Shown in pieces: positions 8,133 to 15,610 of a stretch of 42,664 nt of DNA. How positions within the stretch are numbered: the first letter of the stretch is position 1; the number at the start of each line of letters is the position of its first letter. The position numbers and the translations under genes are program-made. The stretch comes from Ignavibacteriota bacterium (GTDB lineage: Bacteria > Bacteroidota > Ignavibacteria > Kapaibacteriales > UBA2268), in the NCBI GenBank assembly GCA_016219595.1, contig JACRLY010000005.1:1-42664 (forward strand), written 5' to 3'. The notes below the pieces were generated by a model. The model searched no databases. It was not told where the DNA came from and saw only the letters and a list, made by a program, of their open reading frames with translations.

Positions 8133-8999
8133 ATGGCACAGGAGTTCTGGCGTTGGAAAGAATATAACTGGAAAAATGAAAATATTGACTGGAAGGGTGG
8201 CTCGATAATCAGTAGTGGTGTCGATGTCGGGTCGGTCAGTTCACAGGCTGTAATTCTTGTCGATGGTGAATTATACGCTTATGCAAGTATGAGGACAGGC
8301 TCTGACAGCCCGCTGAGTGCTGTCAATGCAATGAACTGGGCTCTGGATGGTTCCGGAATGAAACTTGAAAATATTAACTATGTGGTTGGAACAGGCTATG
8401 GCAGGGTGAATGTCCCATTTGCAAATAAGACCATAACTGAAATAGCCTGCCACGCAAGGGGTGCAAATCTTATGTATGGTGGAAGTGTAAGAACCATTCT
8501 CGACATGGGGGGGCAGGATTGCAAGGCAATCCGCTGCGATGAAAAAGGCAAAGTTGCTAATTTTCTTATGAATGATAAATGTGCCGCCGGAACAGGAAGA
8601 GGAATGGAGGTCTTTGCAGATTTGTTGTCGGTTCCTATCGAAGAAATAGGTGGTTTGTCATTTGATGTCGCTGAAGAACCCGAACCCGTTAGCAGCACTT
8701 GTGTGGTTTTTGCAAAAACCGAAGCAACAGGTTTATTAAGAGAAGGATGGCCCAAAAACAAAGTTATTGCAGCTTATTGTTCTGCAATGGCTCACAGGGT
8801 TGTTACACTTCTTGACAGAATCGGCGTCGAAAAAGATTTTGCTATTACAGGCGGTATTGCAAAGAACATCGGTGTAGTAAACCGCTTGCAAAAAGAACTT
8901 GGTGTGGAAACATTGAAGAGTAAATATGATTCTCAGATTGCTGGTGCTTTGGGTGCTGCACTTTTTGCAAAAGCACTCGTGGAAAAAGAAAGAAAATGA
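8133..8999 (+). CDS. bzdQ: benzoyl-CoA reductase ATPase subunit, BcrD/BzdQ-type
   Basis: This is the second ASKHA ATPase of the reductase, 288 residues. A Trp-rich N-terminal extension (FWRWKEYNWKNENIDWKGG) precedes SSGVDVGSVSSQAVILVD. It has the canonical DMGGQD (124-129), Cys150 in NDKCAAGTGRGMEVF and Cys190 in SSTCVVFAKTEATGLL for the 4Fe-4S cluster, and FAITGGIAKN for nucleotide binding. With BzdP it forms the electron-activating module. AAGGAG lies immediately upstream of the ATG. The stop at 8997-8999 is followed 6 bp later by the ferredoxin start, so translation of the two is probably coupled. Confidence 0.9.
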   Translation: MAQEFWRWKEYNWKNENIDWKGGSIISSGVDVGSVSSQAVILVDGELYAYASMRTGSDSPLSAVNAMNWALDGSGMKLENINYVVGTGYGRVNVPFANKTITEIACHARGANLMYGGSVRTILDMGGQDCKAIRCDEKGKVANFLMNDKCAAGTGRGMEVFADLLSVPIEEIGGLSFDVAEEPEPVSSTCVVFAKTEATGLLREGWPKNKVIAAYCSAMAHRVVTLLDRIGVEKDFAITGGIAKNIGVVNRLQKELGVETLKSKYDSQIAGALGAALFAKALVEKERK

Positions 9000-9005
9000 G
9001 GCGGT

Positions 9006-9293
9006 ATGATTGCAAATTTCGGATATAAAGACGGCTCAGGTGATTACTTCATAAGCATTGATACAGATAAATGCAATGGTTGCGGAGATTGTGTCCCTGT
9101 TTGCCCTGCCGGTGTGCTTGAAATACGTGATAACGATTTCGACCCGCTCGCCGAAGATAAAATGGCAGCAGTAAAAGATGAACACAGAAAGAAAATTAAG
9201 TATTCTTGTTCACCATGCAAACCGGAAGCAAATATGAAGAATATACCCTGCATTATGGCTTGCAAGCTTGATGCAATTGTACATTCGTGGTAA
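9006..9293 (+). CDS. bzdM: 2[4Fe-4S] ferredoxin, BzdM-type electron donor of benzoyl-CoA reductase
   Basis: This 95-residue ferredoxin has one standard cluster motif, CNGCGDCVPVCPAG, starting at about residue 23. A longer insert separates it from a second, less regular set, CSPC followed by CIMACK near the C-terminus. Ferredoxins with such an insert accompany benzoyl-CoA reductases and supply the low-potential electrons. It begins 6 bp after bzdQ and is the last gene of the bzdNOPQM block. A structured repeat follows, then the large oxidoreductase gene. The ribosome binding site is the GAGGCGG just before the ATG. Confidence 0.88.
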   Translation: MIANFGYKDGSGDYFISIDTDKCNGCGDCVPVCPAGVLEIRDNDFDPLAEDKMAAVKDEHRKKIKYSCSPCKPEANMKNIPCIMACKLDAIVHSW

Positions 9294-9323
9294 GATGATT
9301 TGAATTGTTCTTTATAATTTTTT

Positions 9324-9458
9324 AATGAATAGCCACTATCTTCAGATAGTGGGATTTATTTCTCCAAACACAATGACTTTAGTCACTAAGGTAAACGGGA
9401 TAAATCCAGATAAGTGTGATGAATCAGCACCACGACTTAAAAGTCTTGGCTATTCATT
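9324..9458. repeat. structured intergenic repeat, copy 1 (about 135 bp)
   Basis: The element is bounded by an exact 11-bp inverted repeat, AATGAATAGCC (9324-9334) and GGCTATTCATT (9448-9458). Inside are hairpin I (CCACTATCT / AGATAGTGG, 9333-9352), hairpin II (TGACT / AGTCA, 9374-9385) and hairpin III (CCACGACTT / AAGTCTTGG, 9430-9449). A second copy with the same three hairpins is at 28494-28623. No ORF is inside. It sits 30 bp before the ATG at 9489 and resembles REP/MITE-type elements. Confidence 0.8.
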
Positions 9459-9488
9459 GAATATAAAAATATATTGTATAAAATAAGT

Positions 9489-12035
9489 ATGATAAATTTA
9501 TCAATAAATAATATAGAAATAAATGTCCCTGAAGGCACAACCATACTTGATGCTGCATCTTCAGTAGGTATATATATACCTGTATTATGCAGCCATCCCG
9601 ACCTTGGCCATTTTAATACGGTTGAATTATCTCAATTCATTTACCAGGGAGAAAATAAAATTTTTAATGATGAAGGTGCGACAATTGATTCTATACGAGG
9701 ATGTGGAATTTGTCTCGTGTTCGATGAAGTTCAATCCGAAATGCTTCCTTCCTGCAAAATTCCTGTCCGACAAGGGATGAAAATCATTACAGAAAATGAT
9801 GCGATAATTACAAGAAGAAGAGAAAATCTTTCCAAAATCCTTGCAACTCATCCTCATTCTTGTTTGACCTGTGCTCAAAGAGAGGGTTGTATCCCTATGA
9901 CTGATGTTTGCCCCGGAAATGTAATTTTTAATGAAAGATGCTGTGCTTTACTTAACAATTGCGAAATCGGTAAAGTATCAGATTATGTGGGTATTGCCCC
10001 TGAGACACAGAGATACCAGTTCGGGAATCTTCCACGTATAAAAGAAGACCCGCTTTTCAATAGGGATTACAATTTGTGTATTGGTTGCGGAAGATGTGTA
10101 AGGGTTTGCCAGCAGGTCAAAGGAGTTTATGCACTCGGTGCAGTTATTAATGATGGCAAATTAGTTGTCGGTACAGTTGATGGTCCATTACTCGATAATG
10201 CCGCATGCCGTTTCTGCGGCTCCTGCGTTGAGGTTTGCCCGACAGGTGCAATTATGGACAAAGCAAGTCCACGGCTGAAAGATTACAAGGATTTTGTTCC
10301 ATGCAAAGCAAGCTGTCCGGGAGAAGTTGATATTCCACAATACGTAAGATTAGTTAGGGAAGGAAAATCACAGGATGCTGCAGATATAATTTCAGCCAGT
10401 TTACCTTTCCCTTCTGTATTAGGTAAAGTATGCTTTCATCCTTGCGAAACAGCCTGCAAGAAAAATGAATTAAACTCTATTCCAAATACTCGGCAGAATG
10501 CTATGAGCATCAGGATGCTCAAGGATTTTGCGATGTCTAACAGTGTACTCAAACCGTCAAAAAAATTAAAAGAAAATACAGGAAAGAATGTTGCAGTTAT
10601 AGGAGCAGGACCTGCAGGACTTTCAGCGGCCCATTTCCTATCTCTCAAAGGACATTCCGTTACTATTTATGAAAAAGAAAGCGAAATAGGAGGAATGCTT
10701 CGATACGGTATTCCCCGGTATAGATTATCAGAAGATGTTTTAAGTAAAGATACAAACTGGATATTAAGTTCAGGTATCAATGTAAAAACTAATACAGTTT
10801 TTGGAAAAGACATTACACTCGATAAATTATTAGGAAACGGCACTGATGCTGTGTTTATTAGCATAGGGCTGTCAAAAAGCAAAAATTTACCTATTCAAAT
10901 TTCTGATGATACAAATGTTCTTTATGGAGTTGAATTCCTGAATTCACTTGCTAAAAATAAATTTAATGCTGATTATTTCGAAGGCAAATCTATTATTGTT
11001 ATCGGCGGTGGAAATGTCGCTACAGATGCAGCCCGCTGTTCAATTAGGTTGAATGCAAAAGATGTAAAGATAGTTTGTTTAGAACAATTTGATGAGTTGC
11101 CTGCTTATTCGGATGAAATCAAAGAAGCACAGGAAGAAGGTGTAAAAATTCTTAATGGCTGGGGTATTTCTGAAATAGGAAAATTTGGCGGTCAAAATTT
11201 GGTACTATTAAAAAAATGCACAAGTGTCTTCAATGATAAAAGAGAATTTTCCCCTTACTATGATGAATCTGTAACAGAGAAATTAATAGCAGATTCAGTT
11301 ATTATTTGCATTGGACAGGAAGCTTATACAAATGGATATGAAGATTTATCTAACCTTTTAAATTGGGGTTTAATAAAAGTAAATCCTGATTCACTCGAAA
11401 CAAGCATAAAAGGAGTTTTCGCTGGTGGTGATATTGCCTATGGTCCTAAATCGGTGATTGAAGCTGTGGGTGCAGGACGTAAAGCAGCACGTTCAATAGA
11501 CTTATACCTCGGTGGTGATGGTATTATTGAAACCGAAGAAGGGTTGAACAAAGAATATAATATGTTCATTGGTAGAAAAGAAGGTTTTAACAACCTGCAA
11601 AGGACAGATGCAAAACTGGATGATGCAGAAAGCAGGAAATTAGGTTTTGAACCTTATGAAAGAACTTATACTTCTGTCAAGGCATTAATCGAATCAACAC
11701 GTTGTTTACAATGTGACCTTCGGCTTCATCTGAGACATAATCCATTACCGCCTGAAAAATATTTTCTATTTAATAAAGATATTATCGAGGGATTGCCTGA
11801 TGAGGAAGGTGTAATCCAAATATTGAATTCAGAAAAAGAAGTTGATATAATTAAAGGTACAGACAGCATTAAGAAGACAATGCTCGAATGGCTGAATGAC
11901 AATAAAAATTATTCTTATTTCATTTATGAGCTAGACCCGATGTTTACAAAGCGTGAAAGTGAACTGCTTCAGCAGTATTTGCAGAAACACGGGAAAATGC
12001 CCGATGCCGGTGACGAATTGGATGATTTATTTTAA
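9489..12035 (+). CDS. multi-cluster NAD(P)H:ferredoxin-type oxidoreductase (NuoG-like N-terminus plus GltD-like domain; BzdV-like)
   Basis: From the ATG at 9489 the protein has 848 residues; a TTG at 9474 is a less likely start. The N-terminus is a NuoG-like 2Fe-2S domain (Cys34, 72, 75, 89) with an insert. A His/Cys site follows, HPHSCLTCAQREGC (121-134), then two 4Fe-4S motifs, CIGCGRCVRVC (197-207) and CRFCGSCVEVC (240-250). Next comes a GltD-like module with its own cysteines (272-323), FAD motif VIGAGPAG (370-377) and an NAD(P) motif VIGGGNVATDAAR. The C-terminus ends in KRESELLQQYLQKHGKMP and DELDDLF. Benzoyl-CoA clusters of the Azoarcus type contain a GltD-like oxidoreductase (BzdV) thought to reduce ferredoxin, and its position right after bzdM supports the same job. 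Pyridine-nucleotide preference and any bifurcation are unknown. Confidence 0.8.
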   Translation: MINLSINNIEINVPEGTTILDAASSVGIYIPVLCSHPDLGHFNTVELSQFIYQGENKIFNDEGATIDSIRGCGICLVFDEVQSEMLPSCKIPVRQGMKIITENDAIITRRRENLSKILATHPHSCLTCAQREGCIPMTDVCPGNVIFNERCCALLNNCEIGKVSDYVGIAPETQRYQFGNLPRIKEDPLFNRDYNLCIGCGRCVRVCQQVKGVYALGAVINDGKLVVGTVDGPLLDNAACRFCGSCVEVCPTGAIMDKASPRLKDYKDFVPCKASCPGEVDIPQYVRLVREGKSQDAADIISASLPFPSVLGKVCFHPCETACKKNELNSIPNTRQNAMSIRMLKDFAMSNSVLKPSKKLKENTGKNVAVIGAGPAGLSAAHFLSLKGHSVTIYEKESEIGGMLRYGIPRYRLSEDVLSKDTNWILSSGINVKTNTVFGKDITLDKLLGNGTDAVFISIGLSKSKNLPIQISDDTNVLYGVEFLNSLAKNKFNADYFEGKSIIVIGGGNVATDAARCSIRLNAKDVKIVCLEQFDELPAYSDEIKEAQEEGVKILNGWGISEIGKFGGQNLVLLKKCTSVFNDKREFSPYYDESVTEKLIADSVIICIGQEAYTNGYEDLSNLLNWGLIKVNPDSLETSIKGVFAGGDIAYGPKSVIEAVGAGRKAARSIDLYLGGDGIIETEEGLNKEYNMFIGRKEGFNNLQRTDAKLDDAESRKLGFEPYERTYTSVKALIESTRCLQCDLRLHLRHNPLPPEKYFLFNKDIIEGLPDEEGVIQILNSEKEVDIIKGTDSIKKTMLEWLNDNKNYSYFIYELDPMFTKRESELLQQYLQKHGKMPDAGDELDDLF

Positions 12036-12043
12036 TTAGATAT

Positions 12044-12259
12044 ATGAATGATAATACTGAAAATAATGTGTGGACCAAAAGGAATGTCTGCGAAGAACCA
12101 AGGCTAAGTGAGTTAAAAGACCTTTACGAAGAACTTGGTTTTGAGGTTAAAATTGAAAATTGTTCCGATGAAGATTTTCAGGATGATGGATGTAATGAAT
12201 GTATAAAGGCTAATGCAGATAAATATAAAGTGATATATACAAAACCTAAATCAGAATAG
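12044..12259 (+). CDS. small acidic Cys-containing protein, function unknown
   Basis: This is a 71-residue protein starting 8 bp after the stop of the large oxidoreductase, so probably in the same transcript. It contains Cys residues in RNVCEEPRLSEL, ENCSDEDF and DGCNECIKANADKYKVIY. A CxxC pair in this setting could bind a metal or act as a redox or assembly factor for the oxidoreductase. I do not recognise a named family. No strong ribosome binding site is seen, which fits translational coupling. The likelihood that it is real rests on position, direction and the well-structured, charged sequence. Confidence 0.6.
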   Translation: MNDNTENNVWTKRNVCEEPRLSELKDLYEELGFEVKIENCSDEDFQDDGCNECIKANADKYKVIYTKPKSE

Positions 12260-12286
12260 TTTAATTGTAAATTTAGAGAAAGAAAT

Positions 12287-14362
12287 ATGCTTGATTCCTT
12301 GTTTAAACCTAAAGCAGTAGCACTGATTGGTGCATCAACCAAAGAGTTGTCAATCGGGAATGTTATTATTAAAAATTTGCAGAGGTATAATTTTCAGGGA
12401 CCAATTTATCCCATAAATCCCAAAGCACCTGATATTAGAGGTATCAAAGCATATCCTACAATTTTTGATGTGCCTGGAGATATTGATGTTGCTCATATTG
12501 TAATTCCACCTCCAATGGTACCTCAGGCAGTTGAGGATTGCGGTAAAAAAGGTGTAAAAAATGTTATAATCAATACAGCAGGTTTCAAGGAAATGGGTAT
12601 CGAGGGAGAAGCCCTACAAAATGATTTTGTTGCAAGAGGAAAAAATTATGGAGTCAGAATTTTCGGTCCAAATTGCCAAGGAATAATCAATTCGGACCCG
12701 CAATATAATGCATATTGCGATTTTACTTTTACCTATCCGAAACCCGGGTATATTTCAATTGTAGCTCAAAGCGGGGGCGTAGGTGCTGTTATAATGCAAA
12801 ACCTTTTTGACCTCGATGTTGGTATGAGGATGTATGCATCTAATGGCAATGCCTGCGATATTTCAATTCCCGAAATCATTCAGTATTGGGGAAATGATGA
12901 TGAGACACGTGTTATATTATTATATGTAGAAAGTCTCGATGACCCGAAATACTTTATGGATGTTGCTTATGAAGTTGCTTCAAAAAAGCCGATTCTCGCT
13001 ATGAATGCAGGGCGGACTGAAGTTGGAGCTAAAGCGGCAACATCACATACCGGAGGGCTTGCAGGAGGTAAAGCTACAGATTTAATTTTCAAGAAGACAG
13101 GGATACTGGCTTTCAGCGATGCACAGGAAATGTGCCAGGCTGCAGTTGCATTTGCATCGCAGCCAATACCAAAAGGCAACCGCGTAGGAATGATTACAAA
13201 TACAGGTGGTCCGGCAATCATTGCAACTGACGAATTGGTCGAAGGTGGATGTGAAATGCCCCCTCTGTCTGATAAAGCTATCGTAAAATTAACAGAGACT
13301 ATGTTCGAATCAGCATCCATTAATAACCCGATTGATGTTGTAGCAACTGCCGGAGCTCCCCAGTTCCGAAGTGCAGTTGATGTAATGATGGATGAAGAAC
13401 AGATTGACAGTGTTTATATAAATTTTGTTACCCCGCCATTTGTTGATTGTGAAGCAGTTGCACATGAATTTGCAGAGGTCAGCAATCAGAAAAGGAAACC
13501 AATTGTCTGCAATTATATGACAGACAAAGCCCAGTGGACGGGAACAACCAAAATTTTGAAAGATGGTGGAATTCCCTGTTATGATTTCCCGGGAACTGCA
13601 GCAAAGGCACTTATCTCGCTTTGTAGATACAATGCACTCCGTTCAAAGGAAAAAGGTGTTGTTAAACAATTTAATGATTGTAATAAAAGAGAAGTTGAAA
13701 ATATTATCGGTAATGCAAAAACATCGGGTAGAAAAATCTTATCTGCTCTTGAAGTATACAGTATTCTCGATGCATATAAAATTCCATCAGCAGGTTGGAA
13801 GATTGCTTCTGATTCTCAAAGTGCCGTTGATGCAGCAGAAGAAATAGGCTATCCAGTTGTTATCAAAGCTGACTCATCAGAAATAATTCACAAAAGCGAT
13901 GTAGGTGCTGTTGCTGTTAATCTGAAAAACAAAGATGAGGTTTTTGCAAAAGCTGATGAAATGATGAATAAGTTTTCTGTTAAAGATTTAAATTTCTTTG
14001 TTCAGAAATTTCATCCGGGTGGGCGGGAATTAATAATCGGAGCAAAGGCTGAAACAAATCTCGGTCACCTAATTATGTTCGGTATGGGGGGTATTTATGT
14101 CGAGATTCTGAAAGACGTTTCATTTGAATTAGCACCCGTTACGGATGTGGAAGCAGAAGAAATGCTGTCTTCAATTAAAATGACAAAACTGTTAAAAGGT
14201 TATAGAGGAGAAAAAGGAATTTATCGGGAAGCTGTAATTGAAATAGTTGAAAGATTATCACAACTCGTAACTGAGAATCCTTCATTAAAAGAATTGGACC
14301 TGAATCCCTTGTTAGCTTTTGAGGACAGAATCATAGTTGTTGATGCAAGAATTAGTATTTGA
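12287..14362 (+). CDS. ADP-forming acyl-CoA synthetase (fused alpha-beta)
   Basis: This 691-residue protein has the architecture of NDP-forming acyl-CoA synthetases. A CoA-binding Rossmann domain (KAVALIGASTKELSIGN, 9-25) comes first, then succinyl-CoA-ligase-like domains with the phospho-histidine His254 in ATSHTGGLAGG. From about residue 480 there is an ATP-grasp beta domain (GYPVVIKADSSEIIHKSDVG, then QKFHPGGRELIIGAK, ending ELDLNPLLAF). Such enzymes make acyl-CoA from acid, CoA and ATP, or make ATP in reverse. In this island it could activate benzoate or another aryl acid in place of an AMP-forming ligase, which is not seen in the window. Alternatively it could harvest ATP from an acyl-CoA product. 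Direction and substrate are not decidable from sequence. Confidence 0.85.
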   Translation: MLDSLFKPKAVALIGASTKELSIGNVIIKNLQRYNFQGPIYPINPKAPDIRGIKAYPTIFDVPGDIDVAHIVIPPPMVPQAVEDCGKKGVKNVIINTAGFKEMGIEGEALQNDFVARGKNYGVRIFGPNCQGIINSDPQYNAYCDFTFTYPKPGYISIVAQSGGVGAVIMQNLFDLDVGMRMYASNGNACDISIPEIIQYWGNDDETRVILLYVESLDDPKYFMDVAYEVASKKPILAMNAGRTEVGAKAATSHTGGLAGGKATDLIFKKTGILAFSDAQEMCQAAVAFASQPIPKGNRVGMITNTGGPAIIATDELVEGGCEMPPLSDKAIVKLTETMFESASINNPIDVVATAGAPQFRSAVDVMMDEEQIDSVYINFVTPPFVDCEAVAHEFAEVSNQKRKPIVCNYMTDKAQWTGTTKILKDGGIPCYDFPGTAAKALISLCRYNALRSKEKGVVKQFNDCNKREVENIIGNAKTSGRKILSALEVYSILDAYKIPSAGWKIASDSQSAVDAAEEIGYPVVIKADSSEIIHKSDVGAVAVNLKNKDEVFAKADEMMNKFSVKDLNFFVQKFHPGGRELIIGAKAETNLGHLIMFGMGGIYVEILKDVSFELAPVTDVEAEEMLSSIKMTKLLKGYRGEKGIYREAVIEIVERLSQLVTENPSLKELDLNPLLAFEDRIIVVDARISI

Positions 14363-14381
14363 TTAATTGTGGAGTTTTTTA

Positions 14382-15581
14382 ATGCATAAAATTGAGTCAG
14401 CAAAATTATTAAAAGAAGTGATGACGAATTATTTTGTCGGCATGGGTGACGAAACCAAAAAGATAGCCTGGTGTACGAGTGTGGGACCGGCTGAGCTTCT
14501 CAGGAGTTTTGGGTTTGAGGTATATTTTCCCGAAAATCACGGAGCATTGCTCGGTACCACCCGTACATCTATGGATTATATTCCTGTCGCTTCCAAACTC
14601 GGTTATTCAAACGATATATGCTCCTACCTGACAAGTGATATCGGGTCATTTCTAAGCAAAGACACTCCTATGATGAAACATTATGGTTTGAAGGGTGTAC
14701 CAAAGCCGTCTGTACTGGTTTATAATACTAACCAGTGTCGTGAAGTTCAGGATTGGCTGATGTTTTTTGCTAAAGAGTTTAATGCTCCCATCGTTGGGGT
14801 ACAATCTCCCCGCCATCTTGATGATGTAAAAAAAGAAGATATTGATAATGTAACAACACAGTTCAAATCAATGCTTCCCATATTTGAGCAAGCATCAGGA
14901 CAAAAATTTGATATAGACAAATTCCGTGATACAGTTAAGTTGAGCAAAGAAGCGACATTCTTATGGAAGCGTTCGCTCGAAACAGCAAAGAATATACCTG
15001 CTCCAATCAGCTTTTTCGATAGTACAATCCATATGGGTCCGATTGTAGTCCTGAGAGGAACTGAAATTGCCAAACATTATTACCAAACTTTGTTAAATGA
15101 ATTGGAAGGATATGTTAGTCAGGGTTCCGGAATAATCGAGAAAGAAAATAGAAGAATTTATTGGGAAGGCATGCCGATTTGGGGAAAACTCAGGGCTATG
15201 TCTGAACTCTTTGCAAAACACAACTCTGCAGTCGTTGCCTCCACTTATTGTAATAGCTGGATTTTCGATGATTTTGATGAAAATCAACCTTTCGAATCTA
15301 CTGCACTTGCATATTCTACAATTTTCATTAACAGGAGTGAAAAAGTAAAACAGAAAGTTATGGAGAAATTAATAGAAGAGTATAAAATTAATGGTGTCGT
15401 ATTCCATGATTCGAAAACCTGCTTTAATAATTCAAATTCAAGATTCGGAATGCCTCAGCGTTTAAAAGAAACAACCGGTGTTGAGACTCTGGTTATTGAA
15501 GGGGATTTATGTGACTTGAGATTTTTTTCTGAAGCTCAGTCTACTACTAAGATTGAAGCATTTATTGAGCAGATGAATTGA
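14382..15581 (+). CDS. lone 2-hydroxyacyl-CoA dehydratase D-component/BcrB-like iron-sulfur protein
   Basis: The ATG at 14382, preceded by GGAG, gives 399 residues; an upstream TTG at 14367 is unlikely. All three family cysteines are present: Cys31 (AWCTSVGPAELLRSFGFEV), Cys80 (SNDICSYLTSDIG) and Cys347 (HDSKTCFNNSNSRFGMPQRL). Known members work as pairs (HgdA/HgdB, FldB/FldC, BcrB/BcrC) or as homodimeric double-cubane proteins with their own activator. No second partner subunit is adjacent here, while an orphan activator lies at 26598. It may be a homodimeric double-cubane-type ATP-dependent reductase, or a dehydratase that borrows a partner. It follows the acyl-CoA synthetase by 19 bp, suggesting an acyl-CoA substrate. 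Confidence 0.78.
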   Translation: MHKIESAKLLKEVMTNYFVGMGDETKKIAWCTSVGPAELLRSFGFEVYFPENHGALLGTTRTSMDYIPVASKLGYSNDICSYLTSDIGSFLSKDTPMMKHYGLKGVPKPSVLVYNTNQCREVQDWLMFFAKEFNAPIVGVQSPRHLDDVKKEDIDNVTTQFKSMLPIFEQASGQKFDIDKFRDTVKLSKEATFLWKRSLETAKNIPAPISFFDSTIHMGPIVVLRGTEIAKHYYQTLLNELEGYVSQGSGIIEKENRRIYWEGMPIWGKLRAMSELFAKHNSAVVASTYCNSWIFDDFDENQPFESTALAYSTIFINRSEKVKQKVMEKLIEEYKINGVVFHDSKTCFNNSNSRFGMPQRLKETTGVETLVIEGDLCDLRFFSEAQSTTKIEAFIEQMN

Positions 15582-15610
15582 TTTATCCGGGAGATTATAA
15601 TTAATTATTG

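Noticed and set aside
9324-9458. Riboswitch upstream of the large oxidoreductase
   Set aside because: The same element occurs before an unrelated thiolase gene with terminal inverted repeats and different filler, which fits a dispersed repeat better than a ligand-binding aptamer.
9474-9488. TTG start for the large oxidoreductase
   Set aside because: An ATG 15 bp downstream gives a normal NuoG-like N-terminus; the TTG adds only MYKIS with no ribosome binding site.
12967-13320. Minus-strand 117-residue ORF inside the acyl-CoA synthetase
   Set aside because: It lies fully antisense to conserved domains of the synthetase and has no promoter, ribosome binding site or recognisable motif.
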